Shown here in pieces: positions 22,201 to 33,401 of a stretch of DNA of 64,000 bases (within the stretch, counting starts at the first letter, position 1; every line of letters begins with the position of its first letter). Made by a program: the position numbers and the translations under genes. The notes beneath the pieces were generated by a model. It ran no database searches. It was given only the letters and a program-made list of their open reading frames with translations, and was not told the DNA's origin. The stretch is from Aquatica leii (lineage: Eukaryota > Arthropoda > Insecta > Coleoptera > Lampyridae), in NCBI GenBank assembly GCA_035610365.1, contig CM069432.1:171924035-171988034 (forward strand), written 5' to 3'.

Positions 22201-24432
22201 CTTCGTTCGTCTTCACGCATCTCACAATTTGTGATACTGGCGTGCATTGGCCTACCACGGTCTTCTTTTTTAGCGTTACAGGATCTGAGTTGATGTTTAA
22301 GATCCTTACTGGCATCGTCTTCTTTACTCGTACTAAAGTTCTGCCAACGAGTAGTCCCTTTTCAACTAAACCGCCCTCCATTGGTTCAATCGCGCGTATG
22401 TAGCCTTCCCGGAGACTTCCATCCAGGCGTGCCATCACTACACTTTCAGTCCTTGCAGGCAGAGTCACGTCTTCACTCAATAAGACTCGCACGGCTGCCT
22501 TCTCTGACGAATGAAAAGGAATTTCTTCATTGTCCATCTTCAGGACATCGTTCTTCATATCCAAATGGAACCCATACTTCTTTATCACGTCCATTCCCAG
22601 GATAACTTCTTCCGTGATGTCGGCTACCAGTACTTGATGGTCGAGTACTCCATTTCCCAAACCAATGGTTACTTTGACTTGTCCGTGAGTAGGTATTTCG
22701 TCGCCCGTCGCTGTTCGAAGTCGTACTGTTACTGGTGATGTCTTCTCGTTTTCCAATAAGATGTCAGGACGAATGATGGTCTTCGTCGCTCCCGTGTCAA
22801 CCAGTAACTGGACGCTTCTCCCATTGATCTTGCCATCGAGATAAATGCTATGCAATTGCTCTCTAGGCGATGCCATTTGGATTGTAACCTCCGGAGTTTG
22901 ACTAGATGTGATTACTTTTTGTTTCTTTCGCTCGCCTCGTTCCAAATTTTCGAGGGCTCTTCTAGTCCTCTTCTTAGGTTTGGTACGATGCCGTCGTACA
23001 TGGCCTATTTCATCGCAGTTCAAAGCTGTCACTCCTCTTTCCCGAAGTATTCGTCGCGCTATCTCCTCGATGCTTTCCAGTGTCTGCGCGGGTACTTCTG
23101 TAGCACAGCAGAGTCTATGACCACCTCGTTGCGATGCTTGTTTTGCTGCTTCAAACTCCAAAGCATGCACCAACGCGTCATCCAACGTCTTCGGTCGAGC
23201 TAACCGGAGGGTCTGCTGTGTTTCGCTGTCTCGGAGGCCATCTACGAAAGTTTGAATAGCTAACTGCTCCAGGAAGGTATCCGGTGCTGTAGGATACGCA
23301 AGCCGTGTTAATCTAGCGATGTCAGCCTCAAACTCTTGAAGACTTTCGGCAGCTTTCTGAACCCGACTTTTAATTTGAGCTTGGTATACTTGTTGAAGAT
23401 GAGCATCCCCATATCTCATTTCTAATCGTGATATTAAGAGTTCGTAATTTTCTTGCAGATGGTCCGGAACAGTTTGTAAAATTCCAAGCGCTTCTCCACG
23501 TAAGGACACTATTAAAGACGTCGCTTTCGCTTGTTGCTCCAACCATTAGCTGTAGCTGCGGCTTCAAACTGCTTGTGGTAGGTTGACCATGGAACTTTAC
23601 CATCAAAATTCGGTGGTACAACTTTGAACTTGTGGGTGGTTTCTTCCTGACGGTCCATTATTAAATCTTCACTCGTGACACTTCCTTCACCATGGTAATT
23701 CATTTGGTTCTATTCTTTCTTCAAGCAGTTTCCCTCTGTCTTCTATGGTTCTTGAATTTTCTTTTAACTTCTCTTCTAGTTTGTCTTGTTCTTCTTCTAT
23801 TATGTCATTCATAGAATCGCAAATTTCTTCTTTTAAGTTTAACATGTCTGCTTGGGTTTCCTCTTGAACAACTTTTAATTTGATTTTCTATGCTCGTTCG
23901 TATTTCTTCTTTTAAACTTCTAGAATTTTCCAACAACTTTTCTTCTATTTTTCTAGAATTTTCTTCCATTTTCTGTGAATGTTCGAGAGTTTTTCTTCCA
24001 TTTTTCTAGTCATCGATTCCTGACCATTTTTGATTGATTCAAGAAATTCAAATAGCTTTGCATCCATTTTAACTGTTTGCGAACGCGTCACCGGCATAAA
24101 TTTAAATATAACACGAATATAAAGTTTTGAATACACTTCTTTTTAAAATGCAGTTTTTATATAACACAAAATTTAATAACGATTCACTTGTTAATATTAA
24201 ACGGAAACGAATTTAATTAATATCGCGATAACGCACTAAAGTTTAATAAACACTATATTAACGAATTTAACTATGATTACACTTTATAAATAAACACGCG
24301 TATCTCGAATTTAAGAGTTATTTTCACAATCAATGTTTTTATTATGAAGCGATATTAGATTACTTAATGGTATTTACAGTAATAAAAATCGCGAACAACT
24401 TTATCTATTTACACGATTTCCACGGGTTTAAA

Positions 24433-24450
24433 ACCGAACACCTGATACCA
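24433..24450 (-). other. Primer-binding site of the gypsy element
   Basis: Three bases inside the 5' LTR the minus strand reads TGGTATCAGGTGTTCGGT, beginning with the TGG that pairs with a tRNA CCA end. The tRNA species was not identified from memory. Confidence 0.7.
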
Positions 24451-24902
24451 ATTTGTAACGAATTTATTACTTAAAAACTAATTTATTTAAACGATTAAAA
24501 CTACGTTTACTTTTATAGAAATATGTATACTTTTAAATTAACGGAACTAATTAAATCTAATAATAAAAACACTTACACTATAATTTATGTATAACGGTTG
24601 TATAACACTTAAGATAAGATTAGATAACGTCCTCGGATTTCACAGCTGATAGTCACGTTCACTCGATTTATTTAAAACTCCGCACGTGCTAATCACTTAT
24701 TTATCTTCACTTGCTTATTTATTTAATACTGCATGCATTCACATTCCAGCAATAACTGACCTACGATTTCCGTCTTCGGCTTTTATAGACATCAGCGAAT
24801 TCTTCTCGATCGTTCCTCACTTTTCGCTATATTTTCTAGAAACTAGATAACAGTTCTAGAAGGCTCTTGCATTTGCAAGTAATTTCTCGGACGTTTCAGT
24901 AT

Positions 24903-25842
24903 TTTCTACATATACGTGTAGAAAATTATTTTATACGTGTAAATGCCCATCAATAGCATTAATGCATTCCGTTTACCGATTGATAAATTAAGCAGTATAA
25001 CTACAGATAGCGTTCTAATAAGATTGAAAAAATAAAATATTTGTAGTAAACTTTCATTCCTAGTATTTATTGAATTGTATTATTGTTTATCTATTTGACT
25101 TACTTAAATAGCAACGAAAAATTACTGTATTGAGTTTTATATTATAAAAAAATGGAAAACTGAGTGAAGGCTTTTATCTAAAATCAGATAGAACACGACC
25201 GATAAAAATAAAAAGGAATTGCATAAATATGAAAATTGATCAATTATAAAGAGTTTCGCTTAATGTTTTATTTTATTGTGATTTTTTTATTTGTGTAATT
25301 AAAATTAAACAAAACATTCTTTAATTAACAAGTACAGTGCAAAGATTTAAATCAAAATTTAAATACGTCCGGTTTAAGAATTTTTACTTGAAATTTGTTT
25401 CTGCATACACGAAATTAAGAAACTGTCAACAAATTACAAAGTAGATTTTTCTAAATAAATTATATATTTAAAAAATGCATAACGTTTTATTTATTTATTT
25501 TTTTTTTATATATTCTATAAGCTTACATATGCTTATGTATTTTTTAAAACTAATCAAGACTGACAATGCGGAACCTTGTCTAACGCGGAAAGCACATACT
25601 AACATTAATTTTGTTTGAACATGTTTAATTTTAAATAAATTCTTGTTATTTGTTACTTAAAGTTGATAATGTTACCTATAAAAAATACTTTTTAACTTTT
25701 TGGTATATAATGTCATGCAAATACATATTTTGCTTTTACTCCACAATCAATTACATAAAACATAGTTATTTGGTTTATTTAATAAATTAACAATTAGTAG
25801 TCGCTATTAATAAGGGTTCTTTAATAATTTATTGTTTTTTCT
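24903..25842. other. AT-rich DNA upstream of the receptor exon
   Basis: Probably intron or 5' flank of the gene at 25845. No exon or promoter was recognised. Confidence 0.5.
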
Positions 25843-25844
25843 AG

Positions 25845-26418
25845 GTGATGGTGTCAGAATCGGCAACTTTACAGTTACTTTTAATAATTTCAAGCTTATG
25901 CGTTGGATCCGCTTTAGTTTGTCCTCAAGGCAAACAATTCCTACATCAAAACCTTCAAATTTGTGTTAATTGTACATTATGTGACAATGAAAAGGGTCAA
26001 GTAGTTCTTCGGCCGTGCGAAGTTCACCGCGATACAATTTGCGGTCCTTTAAGTAAATTAACTCTTAATTGGAAGTTTTTACAACCTCAATCCGAAAATC
26101 GACATAGACATGAACATCATAGGCATCATCATGAGGCGAAGGAACAAAAAATTAACTGGAATACTAGAGATAATGTTCATGATAAACAAACTCAAATTCA
26201 TTTCGAAAACAGAGTCGATTCCGATGTTGAGGTAATAGGAACCGGAATTACAAGTACTGAAGTACCGTTTTCAAATGCGGAAACTCTTGTTTGGGATTGG
26301 CAAGCTATTGCGCTTACTTTAGCAGTGTTCGCTTGTATACTGTTTTTTCTTGTGATTGCTCTCTACTCATTGCATCAAGCCAAACAATGGAGGAGACTAA
26401 AGGAAAACTTTGAAGCTG
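25845..26418 (+). CDS. wgn: TNF receptor Wengen, first coding exon (partial gene)
   Basis: The exon follows a TTGTTTTTTCTAG acceptor and ends at a GTAAGT donor (26419). Coding starts at ATG 25848, giving 190 codons plus one base. Residues 1-22 form a signal peptide (hydrophobic LQLLLIISSLCVGSA). Cysteines 25, 39, 42, 45, 57 and 65 make one TNFR cysteine-rich module with a sequon at N41. Residues 86-95 are histidine/arginine-rich. About 153-175 is a single transmembrane helix, followed by basic QAKQWRRLKENFEA. Insect Wengen has this plan: one cysteine-rich module, a long stalk, one membrane pass, and a cytoplasmic tail that signals to JNK on binding the TNF ligand Eiger. The cytoplasmic remainder must lie in later exons that were not found here; the stop soon after 26418 is intronic. 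The 5' UTR is spliced on from an upstream exon. Grindelwald, the other insect TNF receptor, is the main alternative. Confidence 0.8.
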
Positions 26419-28185
26419 GTAAGTTTTAATCTCTGGTTTAATCATTTAATTTTAAAGAATTCGAGTATGTAACTGATCTTAAAAAGTAATTTAATATTAC
26501 ATAACTTGATTAACTCGCTTATGTTGTTGTGTACATATTTTTAACTACTTGCGTTTATTAAATTTCGGAACTATTTACGTTTCTGAATATATTTTAATTT
26601 TTTTATTGTAAACCTTGAACGTAAAATAGTGCAAAAATGGAAGTGCTTTAATTTGAAAATTAATTTTTAGAAGTCGTGTACGTGTTGTTTTATTTCTCTG
26701 TATGTAAATTTTTTCAAGCTGTAACTTTTGTTATTACAATAATAATAACAATAAAATAAAAGAAATTACAAAATATTGGCACATGCTACTACAAACTAAC
26801 GTTAAAATGATATAAATAAATCAAACAACTTTTCAATTTATGGCCACGTTTCGTGCGTTTTTTATGTATGTACAACAAACATACTGATTGCAAGTTTTTT
26901 TGAAACAATAAGGTTAATAACAATAGTAAAAGTATATTTTTGAAATACAGCATAATTATGATTAACTTCTATTGCAAAAACACAGTATTTTTGTAATTAA
27001 ACTGCAAGGCCCATATTCAGATTTTATATACCAAAGTAAAATTATTCCTTAATTACTTCTTCCGCGAAACGAGATTAGTGACTCGATAATCGTCTCGTTA
27101 CAACGAACGTTTATAGCCGCCTTTTATAGTTAATTAAATTTCATGCCTTTTAAGAATTGCAACTGCAACTAATTAAATAAACAAATATGTTTAATTAGTT
27201 TGTTTTGTCTATTACTTGAATATACTATATAGTGATATTTAAATTGATAATAAAAAAACATGTTTAATAATTTATTCAAAATAAGTACTCGAGTATTGTA
27301 TTTATAATTTATTGTATTGAGATACACATAATTTTTTTTGTAATTACAAAACATTGCACTTATATTAACTAAACAAAAGTGTATATTTTACAGTGGAAGT
27401 TTTAAAAAATTGCTTTCCTGAAACGGCCTTATACATCATCATTATCCTTTCATTTGGTTAAAAGCGGGATGTACTAGAAAAAAATAATTTATATTCAACT
27501 TTGTACTCTACATACATACACTTTTTAAACTTTATTTAGTGGTTATAATAATAAATTAGTCAATTTATATAAATTTAAACAATTTTGTTTAATAGTTTTA
27601 ACGCTGCTTAACATTGTAGAATTGACTTTACTAATACAATTAAAACCATTTTCTATGATGTAAATGTATAAGATGCCGAAAAAAGTAATAATTGTGTTTT
27701 TTTTTCTTTGTAGATTTATAATTAGTTTCTTCTGATATTTTTGAGTTGTTTGCATTAAAATAATTATATAATTGGTTTTTGTCTTTTTTTGTTAAGTTAT
27801 TTCTCTTGTTAACTAACGATTTTTATCGTTTGCGGTGTTTTTGTCAATTATGTACTACTTTTCATAAGTTTGAATGTTTTGATATTTGCTAATTAATTTT
27901 TTTCTTTAATTAAAAGGCGAGAGTTTTTTAACTAAATATATTTTACAACACGTTACAAGGTGTTTTAATCGATATAGGATTTTTTAAATTAAATTATAAC
28001 AATGCAATTAGTAAACGTCTTTGTTACATATCAATGTTGTTATTGTTATTTTCAGTATGTTACTGTCATTGTTGCCGTTAAACGTGTTCTTGTTGCTAAT
28101 TATTGAAATGTTCAAATTTGTACTTACTTAATGTTTTGGAATACAAATATACCATAAAGTAAGAGATACTACTTAACTTAATATA
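26419..28185. other. Probable intron of the receptor gene
   Basis: Starts with a strong GTAAGT donor. AT-rich, no convincing next exon. An acceptor-like TATTTTACAG at 27384-27393 is followed by only 22 open codons. Confidence 0.5.
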
Positions 28186-28240
28186 CAGTGCTTTTTTTAA
28201 AACTGGCAATAGGGTTTTGCATGTTAATTTTTCAGCCTCT
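28186..28240. repeat. Partial end of a TA-type MITE
   Basis: TA followed by CAGTGCTTTTTTTAAAACTG and AGGGTTTTGCATGTTAA resembles the left end of the complete MITE at 55927-56271. No matching right end was found, so this is a truncated or diverged relative. Confidence 0.5.
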
Positions 28241-28499
28241 TGTAAGCTAGTCTTTTAATTAAAAATGTAAACACATTTTTAGACTAATATCAAAGGACAT
28301 TACTTAGTTTGTTTTAAAATGAATTAGAGATGAAAGAGATTTTTGTGAAAATATCATATCTTTGTGACTTAACTTCGGTATTGTTTTATACTGATGTTTA
28401 AAATAGTAGACTCAAAAACATTTTGTTGTCATTTAAAGAGTACATAAGTTTTTTCTGATTTACAAAACTGATTGCTTGTACTTAAATAAGCCTATGTAC

Positions 28500-28735
28500 A
28501 TGCGTATTGAACGAATTGAACTAGTTCTTGTTTATGAGAAGACGAACTCCGCTAGTGAAGTTGTAGCAACATTTGCGTACCAAGTAAAAGTACCGTACTT
28601 AATTTATACGAAACATTTGGCACAACGGGTTGTATTAATAATACTCATATGAAACGGAGAAGAAATCACCATGTACTGACAAATGAAGTTCACTTCAATA
28701 TTTACTTAGCCGTTGAAAAGGTTCCTTAAATTTTT
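28500..28735 (+). mobile_element. Mariner-like transposase N-terminal fragment
   Basis: ERIELVLVYEKTNSASEVVA followed by a shifted frame reading NNTHMKRRRNHHVLTNEVHF, then YLAVEKVP. This is the DUF4817-type helix-turn-helix N-terminus (E-R-I-E-L-V-L-I-Y-G) and the following linker of insect Tc1/mariner transposases. Frames change within 240 bp and no catalytic domain follows, so it is a decayed fragment. Confidence 0.6.
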
Positions 28736-29257
28736 TTATAAAAAACTTGCTCATTGTTTAACCGCATACGGAGGACATTTTGAACATTTAACTTAATTTT
28801 CGTTTAATAATTGTTATTTTTATTTGATCGCATTTAATATCCTTTATAACTCATTCAATTTTATTATTTTCTAGAAAGTTTAAAAGCTTAAAAAACACAA
28901 CAAAACTGTTTTTCAGTCTACTGTTTCGAACATCAATATAAAACATCGCTGAAATTGAGTCACAAAGATATTGCATTTCAATATATTACTTCAATAGTTA
29001 ATTAACAACTAACTCATTTTAAATCACACTAAATACTGTCTCTTAATATTAGTGTAGATGTTTGTTTAAAATTTTAATGGAAAGAGCATATAATCTTTAT
29101 GAGGCTAATCGCCTATATGAGCAAGTATTTCCAAACTAGTTATTTCCGCGTGACAATTTTTTTACGATCTTCTATTAACATTTACTTGAAGTTTAAATAA
29201 AAATTATGGTAGTGACGAGCTTAGATCAATTTCAGCTTTAAAAGGGAACAAATTATT
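28736..29257. other. AT-rich non-coding stretch
   Basis: Nothing recognised. Confidence 0.5.
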
Positions 29258-30408
29258 GAAGTGAAACTTCTTTATCAGCGTTGGAAAAAAATTTACCGTC
29301 ACATTTTACGCATCACATTTTTTCGTTACGCGCCATCTTTTTTTTTTAAATTTAAGATATTTAAGGTTAACCTCAATTTCTGATTGAACGATGACAATGA
29401 CAGTAATAATTCTATTTCAATTAATGAAATGCTGTAATAATCTTAGTAGCAAAAAGTTAAAGTGAAACACGGTTGGTTTTTCGTTACGCGCCATCTTTTT
29501 TATTTCTGAAACGCAATAGCGACGTGATAAATAATATATCAATACTAAAGTGATCAACAAATCAAAGGTTTTATTTTAATTTTAATTCCAGTGGATTTTT
29601 AACAAAAGTAAGTAATTATATCTCTTTTTCTAATACTTGGGTGGGATTGTGGTATTTATTTTTTAAATTTAAGATATTTAAGGTTAACCTCAGTTTCTGA
29701 TTGTAACTATCGGTCAATGTATATGATTTCATTAAAATAGTATTTATTAATTAATACGACTGCTAATTTAATGAACATCAATTAATTGACATAGAGTATA
29801 AATTCTGAAATATGTTATTAATTTTTTTAAATTTAAGATATTTAAGGTTAACCTCAATTTCTGATTGAACGATGACAATGATAGTAATAATTCTATTTCA
29901 ATTAATGAAATGCTGTAATAATCTTAGTAGCAAAAAGTTAAAGTGAAACACGGTTGGTTCAGACGAAGAGTACTTTCAGTTTCTCCAACGCAGTAGGGAT
30001 AGCATGTCGCTTATTTCGTTACGCGTCACATTTTTAATTAATACGACTGCTAATTTAATGAACATCAATTAATTGGCATAGAGTATAAAATATGTTATTA
30101 ATTTTTGTAAATCAATTAACTAATTTTTGTAGATTAAATTTCATATTTCAGTTACCATAAGCCATTAATTACAAAAATATATAATAACGATGACAATGAT
30201 AGTAATAATTCTATTACAATTAATGAAATGCTGTAATAATCTTAGTAGCAAAAAGTTAAAGTGAAATAATTGTATTATTTGTATTCATGTCTATGATAAA
30301 AAATCCTTTTGTTTAAACTTTATCTAATTTAACTTTATTTAACCAATTTCTGAAAAGTTGCATGTAGATCATTTTGCGAAAAATAAGGCCATAAAGAAGT
30401 TTCACTTC
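29258..30408. repeat. Repeat cluster bounded by GAAGTGAAACTTCTTTAT inverted ends
   Basis: An 18-bp end GAAGTGAAACTTCTTTAT (29258-29275) is exactly inverted at 30391-30408. Inside, a unit beginning taagatatttaaggttaacc recurs at 29345, 29663 and 29826. Its second half (gatgacaatgatagtaataa ... gcaaaaagttaaagtgaaa) recurs at 29389, 29871 and 30188. ACGACTGCTAATTTAATGAA recurs at 29757 and 30046, and CGTTACGCG at three places. The copies are nearly identical, implying recent local duplication. No ORF. A non-autonomous element with internally duplicated segments fits best; its class is unknown. Confidence 0.6.
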
Positions 30409-30784
30409 TTACATGTGTACACTAGTACACGCCCATGTTTTTTTTTAAAAGAAAGTGAAGGAAACTTTGATACAAATATTAATGTTTTCCTAATTTGAAC
30501 CATATCATATCATATTCAAAAAGTACAATAGTTGCAGAAAACTGATAAAATTAGTTTAATAAAAACTGGCATTTGAAATTTGTACAACAATTATGTTTGG
30601 GCAGATAGAAACTATTATGCCATTGTTAAGATAAAAACGTCTTCAGAGTTTGAACCGTGTTAATGTTGTAGCTAAAATCGCCAACGTTTTCCCCTTTTTC
30701 TTAAGGAACGTCAAGGTGTCAAAGAATCGAAATACTCAAATAAGCAATCAAAATCTAATCTAATTCAGAACCTCTAAAAAGTTA

Positions 30785-32297
30785 CCCAAGTAGCAAAAAT
30801 CAGTTACAAAATGGTTGTAAAACTCTCTTGCAACTATGGTTTCAGTAAGGTATTTAGTTACAGAATAGTTGCTGAGTCTTTCCTGATACGTTGTCAATAC
30901 CGGATTTGGTCAGTTGCAAGGCAACTGCAGTAATATTCTAACCGTTTTACACCGTGTCTGAAACCATTGCAATTACTACTTTGTAACTGTTTTGCAGCGT
31001 TGCTATAACGGTTTTTTACAAATCATGTTTACCTATTCTGAATCGTTTCTGTAATGGTTTATCATCACGGTTTTGTAATTGATTTGTAACATTGTAGTTA
31101 CCGTTTACAGCAACTGCTATGTAACTGTTTTGAAAAATGCTTATTACCATTATTTGAAACTACTTTATAACCGCTTTTGTTAAGCAACTTATCCAAGATT
31201 TTAGTTACTAACTGCATCATAAAGATTAAAACAAAAGTAGAGATAAAAATATATTAATAAAAAGATACAGATATATAAAAAGTTATAATAAATGTACATT
31301 ATTTAAATTTTTATAGTTTTTTATAGAACTAAATCCAAACAAAAAAGATATAATAAAAGAATTTTTACATCTGTTGCAAGTAGGTACCAGTAAACAGGTT
31401 TTTACGGCAAATTTTCAAGAAAAGCAGATTATGTCTATTATTTATAAATTTTGTAAATAGTAAATGCATAAATTTTGTTAAAAGAAAAATGTCTTTGTGT
31501 TAAAAGACCATGGCGGATTAAGATATTCCTCACATGTTATAGTTTAATGCGTCTACGTAATTCTTAGTTAAATATTTGTATTAGGCTACAAATGCACATG
31601 TGCAATTATAATCGGTTCAATGATCATAATCTCGACTGCTTTTTTAAAGATTAGTTATAGGTGTTCGCAATGGCGATCTAATTTATACGTTCTGATCACT
31701 GTGTGTAATATTGTAATGTCATTGCAATCAAATTCTATTTTATCCTAGAAGAAAATAAAATCAATTTAAAATTTGCTTACTTATAATTGGCAACTAATTC
31801 TTCAACGTTGATTAAATTAGAAACAGTAGTTTAAATGCACGATTAAAATTATAGTAATATAATATACCAATAATTGTACTTACGTAGTTTTGAATTAGAA
31901 ACACTTTCGGTACTGTTTATTGGATAATGATAATGGACTATGTGTCTTATAAAAATCTCGTAAAATGCACTTCTTCTGTTGCTGTTTGAAAGTATAGATT
32001 AACACTGTAGTGTAGTTTTAGAAATTCACACTTGTAACCATAGTTTCAAGACTGTTACACTCGAAACCGAAATGAAGGTTTTAATGTCACTAAATTGACA
32101 CTGTAGTTACATAAGGGTTTAAGAAAAACGTACCTATAACCATAGTTGTAAAATGGTTATTTCTGTAATAGATTTGAAACCTTAGTAAATTACGAAAGTT
32201 GCTGCTACGTTGCTGCAACGGTTTATTTACCATGATGCTAATGTTACTAATTTGCAACTGGTTACAACGTAACCACGGTTACAAAATGTTGCTTGGG
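30785..32297. mobile_element. 1.5-kb element with CCCAAG ends and GTAAC-rich flanks
   Basis: Begins CCCAAGTAGCAAAA and ends TTTTGTAACC-type sequence inverted (ACAAAATGTTGCTTGGG), with TA on both sides (30783-30784, 32298-32299). The outer about 400 bp on the left and 270 bp on the right are crowded with degenerate (G)TTACAAAATGGTTG / GTAACCAT motifs in both orientations, while the centre (31200-32030) is plain AT-rich DNA. No coding sequence. Subterminal arrays of short motifs are typical of transposase-binding regions, so a non-autonomous DNA element is likely. The superfamily is not assigned. Confidence 0.6.
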
Positions 32298-32439
32298 TAG
32301 GTAATCAACTTGAAACTAAATCAGATTTTAAATGCCAAAAAGCTAAGAACAAAATTAAACTTTTACGAAGTTAGATAATCAACTTGTTCAAGTGACTTAG
32401 TTAGAACATGATTGTTAAATAAAGAAAAAGCCAAAATCC

Positions 32440-32630
32440 AAGTTTACTGTTGCTGAACATCATTTTACTAGAAGTCACAATTTAGAATTTAATGACGTTT
32501 TTGTGATTCCTCTAATATCTTTCATTAGAGAAATCCAAGATCATAGAAATCATCAAACACCCAAACAGCTTCAATCGTGATTATGTTTTTAAAGAATCCT
32601 CGTTTTGGTTTCGAATTTTACTCGATTATC
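32440..32630 (+). mobile_element. Penelope-like element, GIY-YIG domain fragment
   Basis: Reads VAEHHFTRSHNLEFNDVFVI and, in an adjacent frame, IIEIIKHPNSFNRDYVF. These match the C-terminal part of the Penelope GIY-YIG endonuclease (A-V-A-E-H-x-x-x-x-x-H-x-x-x-F-x-x-x-x-V-I, then R-E-x-I-E-I-x-K-H-x-x-N-F-N-R-D). Only this tail survives; the reverse transcriptase is not seen. It lies just right of the TA-flanked element at 30785-32297. Confidence 0.65.
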
Positions 32631-32744
32631 TAGGACACACCTTGTTTCGACAGTAACCTAAACAGAGTCGCGCTTTACCAACAGCTACAATACTCCTTTT
32701 TTAATATATGGAAACTATTTATTCTTAAGTCATTGTTATAGAGT

Positions 32745-32900
32745 TTAAAGATTAAATGACTATAAAAATAGAAACATTGAAAGCTGATTTTATACCCGCG
32801 TAATTCAAATAAGTTTTGAAAAAACCGCGGGCTAAAACCACAACGTAAAAACATTGTAAGATAAACAATGTCAGTTTAATTTTGAAAATGCTACTAGAGT
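32745..32900. repeat. Third copy of the neighbouring foldback arm
   Basis: Shares about 130 bp (taattcaaataagttttgaa, gcgggctaaaaccacaac) with the right arm, read inverted, of the foldback at 33015-33401. An independent partial copy or duplication. Confidence 0.55.
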
Positions 32901-33014
32901 GCACTATTGGAAATCCGTTTTGTCGTGTTGGAGTTTTTAGCAGTGGGAGACTACTGTACTTCCACAAATGCATTGACAGACCTATAGCTTTTTATATTAA
33001 TAAATAATGTTAGT

Positions 33015-33401
33015 AACATGAGTGAAATTTGATGGCAGAACCATCTCATAGTATGAATTTTTTTTTGTATGAATAATAGTATGTAAATAGCTATTAAGAC
33101 AGAAGCGTTGAAATTAGTTTTTTAACCGCGTCATTTAAATAAGTTTTGAAAAACCCAAAGGGCAAAACAGCCGTCTAGGGGTTCACTCGGGTAGCATTTT
33201 TAAATTTGCATTGACATTATTTACCTTACAATCCTTTTAGGTTGTGGTTTTAGCTCGCGGCTTATTCAAAACTTATTTGAATTACGCGGGTATACAATCA
33301 GCTTTCAAGGTTTCCATCTTTATAGCCATTTACATACTATTATTCATACATTTGTAAATTTATACTATGAGATAGCCTTGTCATCGGATTTCACTCATGT
33401 T
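33015..33401. repeat. Foldback element, AACATGAGTGAAAT ends
   Basis: Left arm AACATGAGTGAAAT...atgaataatagtatgtaaat... is mirrored by ...atttacatactattattcat...TTTCACTCATGTT. Arms are about 150-190 bp at roughly 80% similarity. No ORF. Non-autonomous, class unknown. Confidence 0.65.

Larger units (their letters stand above)
18230..24898 (-). mobile_element. Young Ty3/gypsy element with macrodomain and CCCH finger
   Basis: LTR retrotransposon, 6669 bp, flanked by a 4-bp duplication GTAT (18226-18229, 24899-24902). Parts in minus-strand order: 5' LTR 24454-24898; primer site just inside it; gag about 22930-24140 (capsid-like helices, RSQT-type N terminus); aspartic protease about 22550-22855 (LLVDTGATKTI); reverse transcriptase about 21400-21990 (VYLDD box near 21550); RNase H about 20758-21140 (FVLDTDAS, YCVTRRELLAV, TDHAALKW); integrase about 19394-20420 (H-H-C-C finger, D-D core, GPY/F module); TARG1-like macrodomain 18824-19246; CCCH finger 18743-18800; polypurine tract; 3' LTR 18230-18676. 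No envelope gene is recognised. The LTRs differ only by a 2-base A-run length, so the insertion is very recent. It looks nearly whole but broken, with about two or three breaks. Confidence 0.95.

Noticed and set aside
22059-22403. Plus-strand open frames across 19.4-23.2 kb
   Set aside because: Antisense shadows of the gypsy gag-pol region; no independent start, motif or family.
27394-27460. Possible second wgn exon after a TACAG acceptor
   Set aside because: It joins in phase to only 22 codons (reading VEVLKNCFPETALYI and a hydrophobic tail) before a stop, and does not resemble a Wengen cytoplasmic region.
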